From: Pseudomonas sp. SG20056
GTDB lineage: Bacteria; Pseudomonadota; Gammaproteobacteria; Pseudomonadales; Pseudomonadaceae
Reading direction: 5' to 3'
Assembly: GCF_031764535.1 (NCBI RefSeq)
Contig: NZ_CP134499.1
Coordinates: 1,178,001 to 1,242,000 of the forward strand
Length of the DNA stretch: 64,000 nucleotides
The notes beneath the pieces were generated by a model. That model ran no database searches. It was not told where the DNA came from and worked only from the letters and a program-made list of their open reading frames with translations. Every line of letters starts with the position of its first letter. Within the stretch, counting starts at the first letter, position 1. The position numbers and the translations under genes are program-made. This document shows, piece by piece, positions 18,083-27,408 of this stretch.

Positions 18083-18860
18083 CGCGCCGATTGGTGTGTT
18101 CGACTCCGGCGTCGGCGGCTTGTCGGTGCTGGGCGAAATTCGCGCGCTGCTACCGAATGAGTCACTGCTGTATGTCGCCGACAGCGGCCATGTGCCCTAC
18201 GGCGAAAAGAGCCCGGAATTTATCCGCGAACGCTGCCGGGTGCTGGCCGAATTTCTGCTGGCCCAGGGCGCCAAGGCGCTGGTGCTGGCCTGCAACACCG
18301 CCACGGTGGCAGGTGTTGCCGAGTTGCGTGAGTTGTATCCACAGCTGCCCTTGGTGGGTATGGAACCAGCGGTCAAGCCTGCGGCGGCCGCGACGCAATC
18401 CGGCGTGGTGGGCGTGCTGGCCACCACCGGCACGCTGAAAAGCGCCAAGTTCGCCGCCTTGCTCGACCGTTTTGCCAGCGATGTACGGGTGATTACTCAG
18501 CCGTGTCCGGGGCTGGTCGAGCGGATTGAAGCCGGTGAGTTGGATAGCCAGGCTACCCGCGAGTTGCTGCAGGGCTTTGTCGCGCCGCTATTGGCTGAAG
18601 GCTGCGATACGCTGATTCTCGGCTGCACCCATTACCCCTTTATCAAACCGCTGCTGCGCAGCCTGGTTCCGGATTCGATCAGCCTGATCGACACGGGCGC
18701 GGCGGTGGCGCGGCAAGTCCAGCGCCTGCTAACCAGCCATGATCTGCTCGCCAGTGGCACGGCGCAGCCTGCGCAGTTCTGGTCGAGCGGTGATCCCGCA
18801 GCCATGCAGCGGGTGTTGCCGTTGTTGTGGGGCGCGGAGGCGCTGGTCAGCGCTGTTTAG
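18075..18860 (+). CDS. murI: Glutamate racemase
   Basis: GTG start overlapping moeB by 8 bp; 261 residues. It makes D-glutamate for peptidoglycan. The two catalytic cysteines lie in ACNTATVAG (near residue 75) and GCTHYPF (near residue 185). The N-terminal [13 protein letters not shown] is the family signature. Confidence 0.96.
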   Translation: MSNAPIGVFDSGVGGLSVLGEIRALLPNESLLYVADSGHVPYGEKSPEFIRERCRVLAEFLLAQGAKALVLACNTATVAGVAELRELYPQLPLVGMEPAVKPAAAATQSGVVGVLATTGTLKSAKFAALLDRFASDVRVITQPCPGLVERIEAGELDSQATRELLQGFVAPLLAEGCDTLILGCTHYPFIKPLLRSLVPDSISLIDTGAAVARQVQRLLTSHDLLASGTAQPAQFWSSGDPAAMQRVLPLLWGAEALVSAV

Positions 18861-18949
18861 CCGTAAGTCGGCTTTCTCTGCAGCTAAAGATTTCTATACT
18901 CTCAAGCAGTGTCAGCAAGCTTCTACTTGGGTGGATAAGGATTATTACC

Positions 18950-19465
18950 ATGAGAAAAGTCGTGACATTGGCTGTGTTGGCAGCCTTGGCTTGGGGGCAC
19001 GTCAGTGCAGTGCAGGCGATGGATCTAAGCGTGGCGGTTGGCCAAACCGGCGACTCGACCATGACCTACCGCCTGGGCACCCAGTTCGATTTCAACCAGA
19101 GCTGGTTTGCCAGTGATGTCGGTCGCCTCACCGGTTATTGGGATGCGGCCTACACCTATTGGGACGGTGACGAAGCCTCCAGCAACCACAGCCTTTCGCT
19201 CAGCCCGGTGTTCGTCTATGAGTTTGCCGGCGAGCGCTTCAAGCCCTATATCGAAGCCGGGATTGGTATTGCGGCATTCAGCAGCACCGAGCTGGAAGAC
19301 AATGACCTGGGCTCGTCTTTCCAGTTTGAAGACCGCATCGGTTTTGGCCTGCGCTTCTCCGGGCAGGAAGTCGGCGTGCGGGCGTTGCACTATTCCAACG
19401 CTGGCTTGAAGCAGCCGAATGATGGGGTCGAGAGTTACAGCCTGCATTACCGTCTGAGTTTCTAG
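18950..19465 (+). CDS. pagL: Lipid A 3-O-deacylase PagL
   Basis: ATG at 18950 with RBS AAGGAT gives 171 residues: a signal peptide ending near VQA and an eight-stranded outer-membrane barrel. The catalytic His–Ser pair lies in LHYSNAGL near residue 150, followed by KQPNDG, the PagL signature; the C-terminus ends in aromatic F, typical of outer-membrane proteins. It removes the 3-O acyl chain of lipid A, lowering endotoxicity. In P. aeruginosa it lies downstream of murI as here. Confidence 0.92.
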   Translation: MRKVVTLAVLAALAWGHVSAVQAMDLSVAVGQTGDSTMTYRLGTQFDFNQSWFASDVGRLTGYWDAAYTYWDGDEASSNHSLSLSPVFVYEFAGERFKPYIEAGIGIAAFSSTELEDNDLGSSFQFEDRIGFGLRFSGQEVGVRALHYSNAGLKQPNDGVESYSLHYRLSF

Positions 19466-19479
19466 CGGGTTATTGGTTA

Positions 19480-19507
19480 AAAAGCCGGATTGCGATCCGG
19501 CTTTTTT
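19480..19507 (+). terminator. Bidirectional terminator after pagL
   Basis: AAGCCGGAT tgcg ATCCGGCTT with an A-run on the left and six T on the right. Confidence 0.85.
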
Positions 19508-19575
19508 ATGGCCGTCGCTGGGCGACGTCAGAGATTGTTCCTGATGAGTTTTTATCTCGGCAATAAGCCGCGCAC

Positions 19576-19887
19576 TCAGCGGTAGATGCTGCTCATGCTT
19601 TTGCGCTCGTCCAGGCATTCGGGGGAGGCGGTTTCGAATTCGCGGCAGATCAGTGGGCGCACTTCGTAGATGGTGCAGCGCATGCTGTCGCGGTCCAGCG
19701 CGGCGCACCAGCCGTCGTCCAGGCGCAGCATGACTTCGCCACCCCAGTCATCGGTGTCGATATAGCGCGGCGGCACGCCGGTGTCGGTGATTAGCATGAC
19801 TTCCAGCTGACAGCAGCAGGCTGCGCAGTTGCTACAGCTGACAGCCTGCTCGTCGGCGAGTTGGGTATGGGGGATGTTCTGACTCAT
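19576..19887 (-). CDS. YkgJ-family cysteine cluster protein
   Basis: 103 residues. The CSNCAACC cysteine cluster near residues 18–25, together with a later CTIYEVRPLICREF segment, is the signature of the YkgJ/UPF0153 family, thought to bind zinc or iron. Exact function is unknown. It stands alone between pagL and the photolyase operon. Confidence 0.85.
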   Translation of the reverse strand: MSQNIPHTQLADEQAVSCSNCAACCCQLEVMLITDTGVPPRYIDTDDWGGEVMLRLDDGWCAALDRDSMRCTIYEVRPLICREFETASPECLDERKSMSSIYR

Positions 19888-19976
19888 GCCGCGCAGTGTA
19901 CGTCATCGGTGTTATTGCGGCGTCTGCTGCCGACGTAGGGTGGCTGGCGCTTTATCCATCCAGCCGAGCCTTTCTA

Positions 19977-20504
19977 CTAAGTCGACTGGCGTGCGCGCAG
20001 GCTCTGTTCGTATTGGCTGCGGTAGAGTTTGGCGAAGCCATGTAGCACGGGCATCACCGCGGCCCAGATGGCGCCGATCAGCAGCAGGCTTTGCCAGGTG
20101 CCGTAGGGCAGGCCGACGCCAGCAATCTGCGCGCCGCCGTAATAGGACAGTGGTGCGCCAATGGCGCCGAGCAGGCTGCCGCGCCACCAGGGTTGCGCGG
20201 TCCAGGCCAGGCAATGATTGAGCGTGGTGGCCATCAGCAGCCACAAGCTGGCCAGCCACAGCGGGATCAGCGTGCGCGGCTCGCCGAAGTCGAATACGCC
20301 GAGGTTGAGTAGAAAGCTGTCCAGCGCGCTGCCGGCGAGAAACACCGTGATCAGCAGCTTACCTTCCGCCGCCCAGCTGCTGGTCCACAGCAGATGCACC
20401 GCCAGTACCGCTGCGACAATCAGCAGCCACAGGCTGTCGCCGCCGAAGACGCAGGCGAACCAGCCGAGCTGAAATAGCAGGGTGTTGACGATCAATTTAG
20501 GCAT
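19977..20504 (-). CDS. DUF2878 membrane protein
   Basis: 175 residues, mostly hydrophobic, with about five membrane helices. It is the last gene of the photolyase/fatty-acid cluster and its start overlaps the cfa stop by 8 bp. DUF2878 proteins commonly accompany this cluster in Gammaproteobacteria; no reaction is known. It may help modify or move a membrane lipid. Confidence 0.75.
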   Translation of the reverse strand: MPKLIVNTLLFQLGWFACVFGGDSLWLLIVAAVLAVHLLWTSSWAAEGKLLITVFLAGSALDSFLLNLGVFDFGEPRTLIPLWLASLWLLMATTLNHCLAWTAQPWWRGSLLGAIGAPLSYYGGAQIAGVGLPYGTWQSLLLIGAIWAAVMPVLHGFAKLYRSQYEQSLRARQST

Positions 20505-21771
20505 TTAGATTTCCCAGTAGCGGAGCAGGACGAGCGGCCGGCTTCGCCAGCAGCAATTGCGCGGTGCCGATGGTGCGCTCGATAAAGCCGCCCTCGCAAT
20601 AGCACAGGTAGAACTCCCACAGGCGGAAGAAGTAATCGTCGTAGCCTTGCTGCTCCAGCTTGTGCCGCGCGTGGCGCAGGTTGTCGTGCCAGATGCGCAG
20701 GGTGCGGGCGTAGTGCAGGCCGAAGTCTTCCATGTGGTGCAGGTTCATATCGGTCTTGGCGCTGATGATTTCCAGCATCTTGTTCACCGATGGCAGTGCG
20801 CCGCCGGGGAAGATGTAGCGCTGGATAAAGTCCACGGCGTTTTTCGCCTGCTCGTAGCGCTGGTCACGGATGGTGATGGCTTGCAGCAGCATCAGGCCGT
20901 CGGGCTTGAGCAGGTTGGCGCATTGCTGGAAGTAGGTGGGCAGGAAACGATGACCCACTGCCTCGATCATTTCGATCGACACCAGCTTGTCGTACTGGCC
21001 GGCCAGGTCGCGGTAGTCTTCCAACAGCAGGGTGATTTGCCCTTGCAGGCCTTGCTCCTGAATGCGTCGTTCGGTGTAGGCGAACTGCTCGCGCGACAGG
21101 GTAGTGGTGGTGACCTTGCAGCCGTAGTGGGTGGCGGCGTAAATCGCCATGCTGCCCCAGCCGGTACCGATCTCCAGCAGGTGGTCGCTGGGCTTGAGGG
21201 CAAGCTTCTGGCAGATGCGTTCGAGCTTGTTCAGCTGCGCCTGTTCCAGGCTGTCATCGGCACTGCGGAACATCGCCGCCGAGTACATCATGGTCGGGTC
21301 GAGGAACTGCTCGAACAGCTCGTTGCCCAGGTCATAGTGGGCAGAGATGTTCTTGCGCGAGCCTTTGCGGGTGTTGCGGTTGAGCCAGTGCAGGCCCTGA
21401 ATCAGCGGACGGCCCAGCTGGGCCAGGCCGCTTTCCATGGCGTCGAGCACGTCGAGGTTGCTGACGAACACGCGAATCACCGCCGTCAGGTCCGGGGTGG
21501 TCCAGTAACCGTGGATATAGGCTTCGCCCGAGCCGATTGAGCCGTTGCCGGCTACCAGCCCCCAGACGGCGCCATCCTGCACCCGGATCTCGGCGCTGAG
21601 GCTGGAGTGGGCATCGCCGAACTCCATGCGTTCGTCACCTTCAATGATCACCAGTTGGCCGTGGCGCAGCTGTTTCAGCTGGCGCAGTACTGCACGGCGC
21701 AGCAGGCTGGCACCAATGCCGCTGCCGGCACGCACCACATGTTTGGCGGAGGTCAGGCTAGAGCTTTTCAT
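20497..21771 (-). CDS. Cyclopropane-fatty-acyl-phospholipid synthase family methyltransferase
   Basis: The start at 21771 gives 424 residues. The SAM-binding motif LEIGTGWGSMAIYAA is near residue 190, followed by SREQFAYTERR and FLPTYFQQC, standard for the Cfa family. It acts on unsaturated acyl chains of phospholipids in the membrane. In this cluster it may instead make methylated intermediates: I recall that the furan-fatty-acid enzyme UfaM belongs to the same family. It overlaps the DUF1365 gene by 14 bp. Confidence 0.88.
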   Translation of the reverse strand: MKSSSLTSAKHVVRAGSGIGASLLRRAVLRQLKQLRHGQLVIIEGDERMEFGDAHSSLSAEIRVQDGAVWGLVAGNGSIGSGEAYIHGYWTTPDLTAVIRVFVSNLDVLDAMESGLAQLGRPLIQGLHWLNRNTRKGSRKNISAHYDLGNELFEQFLDPTMMYSAAMFRSADDSLEQAQLNKLERICQKLALKPSDHLLEIGTGWGSMAIYAATHYGCKVTTTTLSREQFAYTERRIQEQGLQGQITLLLEDYRDLAGQYDKLVSIEMIEAVGHRFLPTYFQQCANLLKPDGLMLLQAITIRDQRYEQAKNAVDFIQRYIFPGGALPSVNKMLEIISAKTDMNLHHMEDFGLHYARTLRIWHDNLRHARHKLEQQGYDDYFFRLWEFYLCYCEGGFIERTIGTAQLLLAKPAARPAPLLGNLNA

Positions 21772-22576
21772 GGAGGGCGTCCTTTGATGCGGGGCGGGCG
21801 ACGCGGAAATCACCTTCAGCGGCCCGATGGGTGAACAGGGGAATACGTTTGAGCAGCAGACGCAGGGCTTGCCAGTAAATGGCGGCCACGGTCTTGCCGG
21901 TCATCCAGGGAAATTGCAGCAAATAGCGATGCAGGCTGGCGCGGTTGAGCGCGGTGCGTTGCAGGCTGAGGCTGGCGTCGAAGAGTTTGTCCTCGCCCTG
22001 CCAGTCGGCCATGTGAATACCCAAGCGCTCGCCGGCCGGGCTGAAACTCATGCGGTATTCCAGCTCGCGCGGCAGAAAGGGTGAGACGTGAAAGGCTTTG
22101 GCCACCGCGACGTGCAGGTGGCCCTCGCCCTCGGCGGGTAATACGTAGTGATAGCGTTCACGCCAGGGCGTATTGCTCACCTCGCAGAGAATCGCCGCCA
22201 GACGGCCATCGGCTTCATGGCAGTAAAAGAAGCTCGCCGGGTTGAAACTCAGCCCCCAGCTGCGCGGCTGGGTCAGCAGGCAGATGCGGCCCAGTGGCGT
22301 GCGCCCCAGCGCTTCCGTCACACGCTGGCGTACGGCATCGATCAGGCTGATGCCGGCACCGGTGAATTGCGGCAGGTAATCGGTTTCACGAAAGGCAAAA
22401 GGCGCAAAGCGGCCACGCCCGGCCAGGGGCGATAGCGCGAGCACGGCGTCCTGCTCGCTCAGGTCGAGGTAGAGCAGGCCCATGCGATAGCGGAAGTTGT
22501 GCAGGCGCGGGGCAAAACGCCGGTGCTGCACCCAGCCGCTGTAGAGGGCGCTGTTCAGTGCCGTTGGGCTGTTCAC
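21758..22576 (-). CDS. DUF1365 protein
   Basis: 272 residues. The motif LSFNPASFFYCH near residue 110 and VSNTPWRERYHYVL near residue 145 are the DUF1365 signature. The family almost always lies between a COG2907 flavoprotein and a Cfa-type enzyme, as here, so it probably takes part in the same lipid modification. No reaction is established. Coupled at both ends (1-base overlap upstream, 14 bp downstream). Confidence 0.85.
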   Translation of the reverse strand: MNSPTALNSALYSGWVQHRRFAPRLHNFRYRMGLLYLDLSEQDAVLALSPLAGRGRFAPFAFRETDYLPQFTGAGISLIDAVRQRVTEALGRTPLGRICLLTQPRSWGLSFNPASFFYCHEADGRLAAILCEVSNTPWRERYHYVLPAEGEGHLHVAVAKAFHVSPFLPRELEYRMSFSPAGERLGIHMADWQGEDKLFDASLSLQRTALNRASLHRYLLQFPWMTGKTVAAIYWQALRLLLKRIPLFTHRAAEGDFRVARPASKDALHEKL

Positions 22577-23823
22577 TACAGCGCCTCACCGAATTCACGG
22601 GCCACGCGCAGCGCGCTGACCACGCCATCTTCATGGAAGCCATTGGCCCAGTAGGCGCCGCAGAAGTAGCTGTGGTTGGCCCCCAGCAATTCTTCCCAGC
22701 GCGCCTGCGCAGCCATGCCGGCCAGGCTGTATTGCGGGTGGGCATAGGTGTAGCGCGCCAGGATCTTGCTTGGGTCGATGGCGGCGGTCTGGTTCAGGCT
22801 GACGCAGAAAGTCGTATCGCTCTGGATGCCCTGCAGGATATTCATGTCATAGGTGACGGCTGCCGGCTGATCCACCGGGCCGCCGAGACGATAGTTCCAG
22901 CTGGCCCAGGCCAGTGGCCGTTTTGGCAGCAGGCGGGTGTCGGTGTGCAGCACCACATCGTTATCGGCATAGGGCAGCGCGCCGAGGATGGCCTGTTCGG
23001 TTGAGGTCGGCGCGGCCAGCAACGCCAGGGCCTGGTCGCTGTGGCAGGCGAACACCACCTTGTCGAAGCGCTCGCTACCGGCCGCGCTGTGCAGGGTCAC
23101 ACCGTCGCCATCGCGTTCAACCCGGGTCACGGCACAGTTCAGGCGGATGTGTTGCTTGAACGATTCAGTCAACGGCGCCACATAGCTGCTGGAGCCGCCT
23201 TCGATCACGCACCACTGCGGACGATCACTGACTGACAGCAGGCCGTGGTTCTTGAAGAAGCGCACAAAGAACTGCAGCGGGAAGCCGAGCATGTCATTCA
23301 GTGACATCGACCAGATCGCCGCGCCCATGGGCACGATGTAATGCTGGATAAAGCGCTCGCTGTAACCATTGGCCTTGAGGTAATCGCCCAGGGTCATGTC
23401 GGCGTCGATGCGCTGGTTGTTGAGGTCCTGCAGGGCCTCGCGGTTGAAACGCAGAATGTCGCGCACCATGCCGATGAATTTCGGCGATACCAGGTTGCGG
23501 CGCTGGGCAAACAGGGTGTTGAGGTTATGCCCGTTGTATTCCACGCCGCTTAGCGGATCGCTGACCGAGAAGCTCATCTGGGTGTCCTTGAAGCCCACCC
23601 CCAGCTGGCTGAGCAGGCGGATAAAGTTCGGGTAGGTCCAGTCGTTGAACACGATAAAGCCTGTGTCCACGGCATACCGCTGCCCCTTCACCTCAACATC
23701 AACGGTGTGGGTGTGACCGCCGATCCAGTCGCTGGCCTCAAACACCGTGATGTCGTGACGGCGGTTGAGCAGGTAAGCGCTGGTGAGGCCGGCAATGCCG
23801 CTGCCGATAATGGCAATTTTCAT
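22576..23823 (-). CDS. FAD-dependent amine-oxidase-like protein (COG2907)
   Basis: 415 residues. The Rossmann dinucleotide motif IIGSGIAGLTSAYLL (residues 5–19) is followed by GGHTHTVDVEVKG and a C-terminal FCGAYWANGFHEDG that closes the FAD site. COG2907 proteins look like desaturases or oxidases of the phytoene-desaturase/amine-oxidase fold. In this cluster it is a candidate desaturase or oxidase of a methylated fatty acid. Known regulation in relatives is by singlet-oxygen or light regulators. Confidence 0.87.
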   Translation of the reverse strand: MKIAIIGSGIAGLTSAYLLNRRHDITVFEASDWIGGHTHTVDVEVKGQRYAVDTGFIVFNDWTYPNFIRLLSQLGVGFKDTQMSFSVSDPLSGVEYNGHNLNTLFAQRRNLVSPKFIGMVRDILRFNREALQDLNNQRIDADMTLGDYLKANGYSERFIQHYIVPMGAAIWSMSLNDMLGFPLQFFVRFFKNHGLLSVSDRPQWCVIEGGSSSYVAPLTESFKQHIRLNCAVTRVERDGDGVTLHSAAGSERFDKVVFACHSDQALALLAAPTSTEQAILGALPYADNDVVLHTDTRLLPKRPLAWASWNYRLGGPVDQPAAVTYDMNILQGIQSDTTFCVSLNQTAAIDPSKILARYTYAHPQYSLAGMAAQARWEELLGANHSYFCGAYWANGFHEDGVVSALRVAREFGEAL

Positions 23824-23832
23824 GGGCTGTCC

Positions 23833-24600
23833 TTAGGTCTTGGCTTCGGTGCGGGCCATGCGGGCGCCGAGGGCAACCTGCAGGCCTTTGGGCAGGCGCC
23901 CGAGTAGTTTGAGAATGGCAATAAATGCGCCAGGGAAGGCGATTTCAAAGGGCTGCTGATCAAGACGCTGAGCGATGTAGGCGGCGGCTTTTTCCACCGA
24001 CCAGCGCATGGGCATGGGGAAGTCGTTTTTCTGCGTCAGTGGGGTGTCGACAAAGCCGGGGCTGACCAGGGTGACGGCAATGTTTTCCGCGTGCAGGTCG
24101 ATGCGCAGGGCTTCCAGCAGGTAGCGCATGGCAGCCTTGGAGGCGCCGTAGGCTTCGGCGCGCGGCAGCGGCATAAAGGTTACCGAGCTGCCGACGCCGA
24201 CCAGATGCGGGCGATTGCCCTGGCGCAGCAGGGGCAGCGCGGCTTCGATGCAGTAGCTGGCCGAGAGCAGATTGGCGCGCATCACCCGCTCGACCATCGC
24301 CGCCTCGAAGCTGCGTACTTCAACGTATTCGCAGGTGCCGGCATTGAGGATGGCGCAGTCCAGCGCGCCCCAGACCTGGGCAATGTGCTCGCCGATGCTG
24401 CGCACTTGCGCGGCATCACTGAGGTCGCCAGCCACCACTAGCACTTGCTGTGGGTAGCGTTTGGCCAACGCTTGTAACGGCTCAAGGCTGCGGGCGCTGA
24501 GGGCCAGGCGATGGCCTTGTTCGAGCAGTTGTTCGGCCAGGGCCGCGCCGATGCCACTGCTGGCGCCGGTGAGCCAGATGCGCCGTGCGTTCGCGTTCAT
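23833..24600 (-). CDS. Short-chain dehydrogenase/reductase
   Basis: 255 residues. TGASSGIGAALAEQLL (13–28) binds NAD(P); the catalytic Ser lies in GVGSSVTFMP, and Y–x3–K is in AYGASKAAM near residue 155. Substrate unknown. It overlaps the NTF2-like gene by 4 bp and is 9 bp from the flavoprotein, so it is part of the operon. Confidence 0.88.
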   Translation of the reverse strand: MNANARRIWLTGASSGIGAALAEQLLEQGHRLALSARSLEPLQALAKRYPQQVLVVAGDLSDAAQVRSIGEHIAQVWGALDCAILNAGTCEYVEVRSFEAAMVERVMRANLLSASYCIEAALPLLRQGNRPHLVGVGSSVTFMPLPRAEAYGASKAAMRYLLEALRIDLHAENIAVTLVSPGFVDTPLTQKNDFPMPMRWSVEKAAAYIAQRLDQQPFEIAFPGAFIAILKLLGRLPKGLQVALGARMARTEAKT

Positions 24601-25019
24601 GCCAACCTCCGTTTCAGCCAGCGAATTGCCGAGCCAAGTAAGGGCAGGTGCTCGTAGAGCAGGCTGCCGGCGTCGAAATAGTCACGGTGACGATAGACCT
24701 TGTTGTGCCACAACAGGTGCGAGCAGCCTTCCACGCGGATCAGTTGCCCGCCTGCCAGGCGTGGGTGACGGTAGCTCATGGTCCAGCGCAGGTAGCCTTC
24801 GCCATCACGCACCTGGTCAAAGCCGTAGAAGTCAAAGCGCAGTTCGCTGATGTTGGCGTACATTTCGCCGAAATAGCGCTGCATATTGGCCAGGCCACGC
24901 ACTTCGTGCAGCGGGTCGCAGAACAACGCATCGTCGCTGTACAGCTGGCCCAGGCGGTCGAGGTTGTCCTTGTTCAGCCCGGCAAAATCCTGGGCGAACT
25001 GGCGCAGAAAGTCGCTCAC
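24597..25019 (-). CDS. NTF2/SnoaL-like protein
   Basis: 140 residues with the cone-shaped NTF2 fold pattern: N-terminal helices, YSDDALFCDPLHEV near residue 28, then beta strands. Such proteins are small-ligand binding or isomerase-like. It overlaps both photolyase (ATGA) and SDR genes. The function in the cluster is unknown. Confidence 0.82.
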   Translation of the reverse strand: MSDFLRQFAQDFAGLNKDNLDRLGQLYSDDALFCDPLHEVRGLANMQRYFGEMYANISELRFDFYGFDQVRDGEGYLRWTMSYRHPRLAGGQLIRVEGCSHLLWHNKVYRHRDYFDAGSLLYEHLPLLGSAIRWLKRRLA

Positions 25020-26458
25020 AGCACCTCCTCGCCGGCAAAGTGCGGCAGGCTCTTGAATGCGGCGAGGGCGCGTGTGCGGCTTTTGCTCAGGTCGACAATC
25101 GGCGAGGGGTAGTCGGCGATGCCGAACAGGCCGCCCATGGCCGCCGGGTTATGAATATTGGTCTTGTTCAGGCCGACCAGCTCGGGCAGCCATTGGCGGA
25201 TAAAGCGCCCGTCCGGGTCGAACTTCTGTGACTGGCTAAGCGGGTTGAAGATGCGGAAATACGGCGCCGAATCGGTGCCGGTCGACGAACTCCACTGCCA
25301 GCCGCCGTTGTTCGCTGCCAGATCGCCATCGATCAGGTGACGCATAAAGAAGCGCTCGCCTTCGCGCCAGTCGATCAGCAGGTTTTTGGTCAGAAACATC
25401 GCCACGATCATGCGCAGGCGATTGTGCATCCAACCGGTGGCCAGCAGTTGGCGCATCGCTGCATCGACAATCGGGAAACCGGTACGGCCTTGTTGCCAGG
25501 CTTTCAGCTCCAGCGGTGCATCACGCCAGGCCACGGCCTCGGTTTCTGGGCGGAAGGCGCGGTGCATCGACACGCGCGGGTAGCCCACCAGGATGTGCTT
25601 GTAGAACTCGCGCCAGAGCAGCTCGTTGATCCAGGTGACCACGCCGATATTGCCACTGTCGAACTCACCTTGGTTGACCGCCAGTGCCGCGTGCAGGCAT
25701 TGGCGTGGCGAGATCACCCCGGCGGCCAGGTAGGCGGACAACTGGCTGGTGCCGGGCTGTGCGGGAAAATCCCGGGCGCTCTGGTAGAAGTCGATCTGCT
25801 GCGCGGCAAAATCATCCAAACGCCGCGCCGCCTCAGCTTCACCGGCTGGCCACAGTTCACGCAGTTCGACAGCGGGCAGGGCGAAGCCTGCAACTTGTTC
25901 AGGAATGGCATCGCCTTGGATCGCCAGCGGCGCCTGTGCCTTGGGTGTGGCTATGAGTGCCGGCAGGGCGCTGTGCAAGCGTTGGTAGCAGACCTTGCGG
26001 AACTGGCTGTAGACCTGAAAGTAACCGCCGGATTTGGTCAGCACGCTGCCGGGCTTGAAGAACAGCTGATCCAAGTGACTGTGAAAATTCACTCCTAGAC
26101 CATCAAGGGTTTGCGCCACGGCCTGGTCGCGGCGGCTTTCATGCACGCCGTATTCTTCATTGACCTGCACGCTACTGATCTGCAGCTGCTGGCACAGTTC
26201 ACCAATCACCTGCGGCGCGGCGCTCCAGTGATCGGCTTCCCGTACCAGCAGCGGCACATTGAGTTTGCTCAGCTCTGTGGCCAGTTCTTTGAGGTTGCGC
26301 AGCCAGAAGTCGACCTTGCTCGGCGCGTCATCGTGGGCCAACCACTGGCCGGGACTGAGCAGGTACAGCGCCACGGTCGGGCCGCTGCGCATGGCGGCTG
26401 CCAGGGCGCTGTTGTCCTGTACGCGCAGGTCGGTACGAAACCACATCAGTTGCAGCAT
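25016..26458 (-). CDS. phr: Deoxyribodipyrimidine photolyase
   Basis: 480 residues from the ATG at 26458. The N-terminal alpha/beta domain (MLQLMWFRTDLRVQDNSAL) would bind the antenna folate, and the C-terminal domain FAD (INELLWREFYKHIL near 270, WSSSTGTDSAPYFRIFNP near 375). It repairs cyclobutane pyrimidine dimers with blue light. It lies 11 bp after the MerR gene and overlaps the NTF2-like gene. Confidence 0.95.
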   Translation of the reverse strand: MLQLMWFRTDLRVQDNSALAAAMRSGPTVALYLLSPGQWLAHDDAPSKVDFWLRNLKELATELSKLNVPLLVREADHWSAAPQVIGELCQQLQISSVQVNEEYGVHESRRDQAVAQTLDGLGVNFHSHLDQLFFKPGSVLTKSGGYFQVYSQFRKVCYQRLHSALPALIATPKAQAPLAIQGDAIPEQVAGFALPAVELRELWPAGEAEAARRLDDFAAQQIDFYQSARDFPAQPGTSQLSAYLAAGVISPRQCLHAALAVNQGEFDSGNIGVVTWINELLWREFYKHILVGYPRVSMHRAFRPETEAVAWRDAPLELKAWQQGRTGFPIVDAAMRQLLATGWMHNRLRMIVAMFLTKNLLIDWREGERFFMRHLIDGDLAANNGGWQWSSSTGTDSAPYFRIFNPLSQSQKFDPDGRFIRQWLPELVGLNKTNIHNPAAMGGLFGIADYPSPIVDLSKSRTRALAAFKSLPHFAGEEVL

Positions 26459-26469
26459 GGTATTTCCCA

Positions 26470-27408
26470 TCAGCTGTGCAGCAGGTTGAGGTCGGTAAGG
26501 TTATGCAGCGCGGCCAATGGATCGGCGGCCAGGCTCAGTTCAGCGTTCTGTGCGGTGATGTCGACTAATTCTTCGGCGTGAATCTGCACCACTTGCCCGA
26601 CCAGCAGGCAGGGACAGTCATAGCCACCGAGCAGGCGCTGCAGGTGTGTACTGTTCAGCGCCTGACTGGAATACAGCAGCACCGCACGCGGTTGAATGTG
26701 CTCAACCGCCAGGGCGAGTTCTGTGGGTGGCAGTGGCCAGTCGAAGACTTCCACCGGGCAGCCGGCGCTGCTCGCCAGCCAGGCGGTCAGCCACAGGCCG
26801 GGGGCCATCGGCAGGTCGGAGACGTTGATCAGCAGCAGCGACGGACCGTTGTATTGGCGATTGTTGTGGTAAAGCCGCGCACCGAGTTTGCTGCGCAGCC
26901 AAGAGAAGAAGAACACCCGCTCTGCCTGTGCGCCGAACTGGTTACGCCAACGCAGTTCCAATTCCTCAAGCAACGGCAGGAGCAGTTGCTGGCACAGGGT
27001 ATGTGGCGGATAGAGCGCTAGTTCGCTGTTGAAGCAGTCATCCAGGCGCCGCTCATTGAGGTTGCAGATGGCCTCCTGCAGTTGCTGGCGCCGGGCTTCC
27101 CATTGCGAGCTGGCTTCGGCAAAAGCCGGCTGGTTAGAGCGCAGCAGCCCCTTGACCTGACTGACCGACACACCGCGATTGAGCCAGGTGAGAATCGCCT
27201 GGATGCGCGCGACGTGTTCATTGGAGTACAAGCGATGGCCCTTGGGTGTGCGGTGCGGCACGATCAAGCCATAGCGCCGTTCCCAGGCGCGCAGGGTGAC
27301 GGCGTTGACCCCAGTGATGCGTGCCACGTCGCGGATCGGCATAAAGCCCTGGGCGATCGCCGCTTGGTAATCGTCGGCCGCCCCTACGCTGATCGGCTCC
27401 AGGTTCAT
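26470..27408 (-). CDS. MerR-family regulator with degenerate cobalamin-binding domain
   Basis: 312 residues. A MerR helix-turn-helix lies at about 23–90 (IRDVARITGVNAVTLRAWERRYG). The C-terminal part matches the CarH/LitR layout of a helical domain then a Rossmann-like cobalamin domain. In the sites where CarH has W-x9-EH and E/D-x-H-x-x-G, this protein has W154-x8-E163-R164 and D198-x-P200-x-x-P203, so the lower axial histidine is missing. It may act without cobalamin or with another light sensor. It overlaps the DUF523 gene by 4 bp and likely controls the operon from the GTAC-core sites. Confidence 0.85.
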   Translation of the reverse strand: MNLEPISVGAADDYQAAIAQGFMPIRDVARITGVNAVTLRAWERRYGLIVPHRTPKGHRLYSNEHVARIQAILTWLNRGVSVSQVKGLLRSNQPAFAEASSQWEARRQQLQEAICNLNERRLDDCFNSELALYPPHTLCQQLLLPLLEELELRWRNQFGAQAERVFFFSWLRSKLGARLYHNNRQYNGPSLLLINVSDLPMAPGLWLTAWLASSAGCPVEVFDWPLPPTELALAVEHIQPRAVLLYSSQALNSTHLQRLLGGYDCPCLLVGQVVQIHAEELVDITAQNAELSLAADPLAALHNLTDLNLLHS

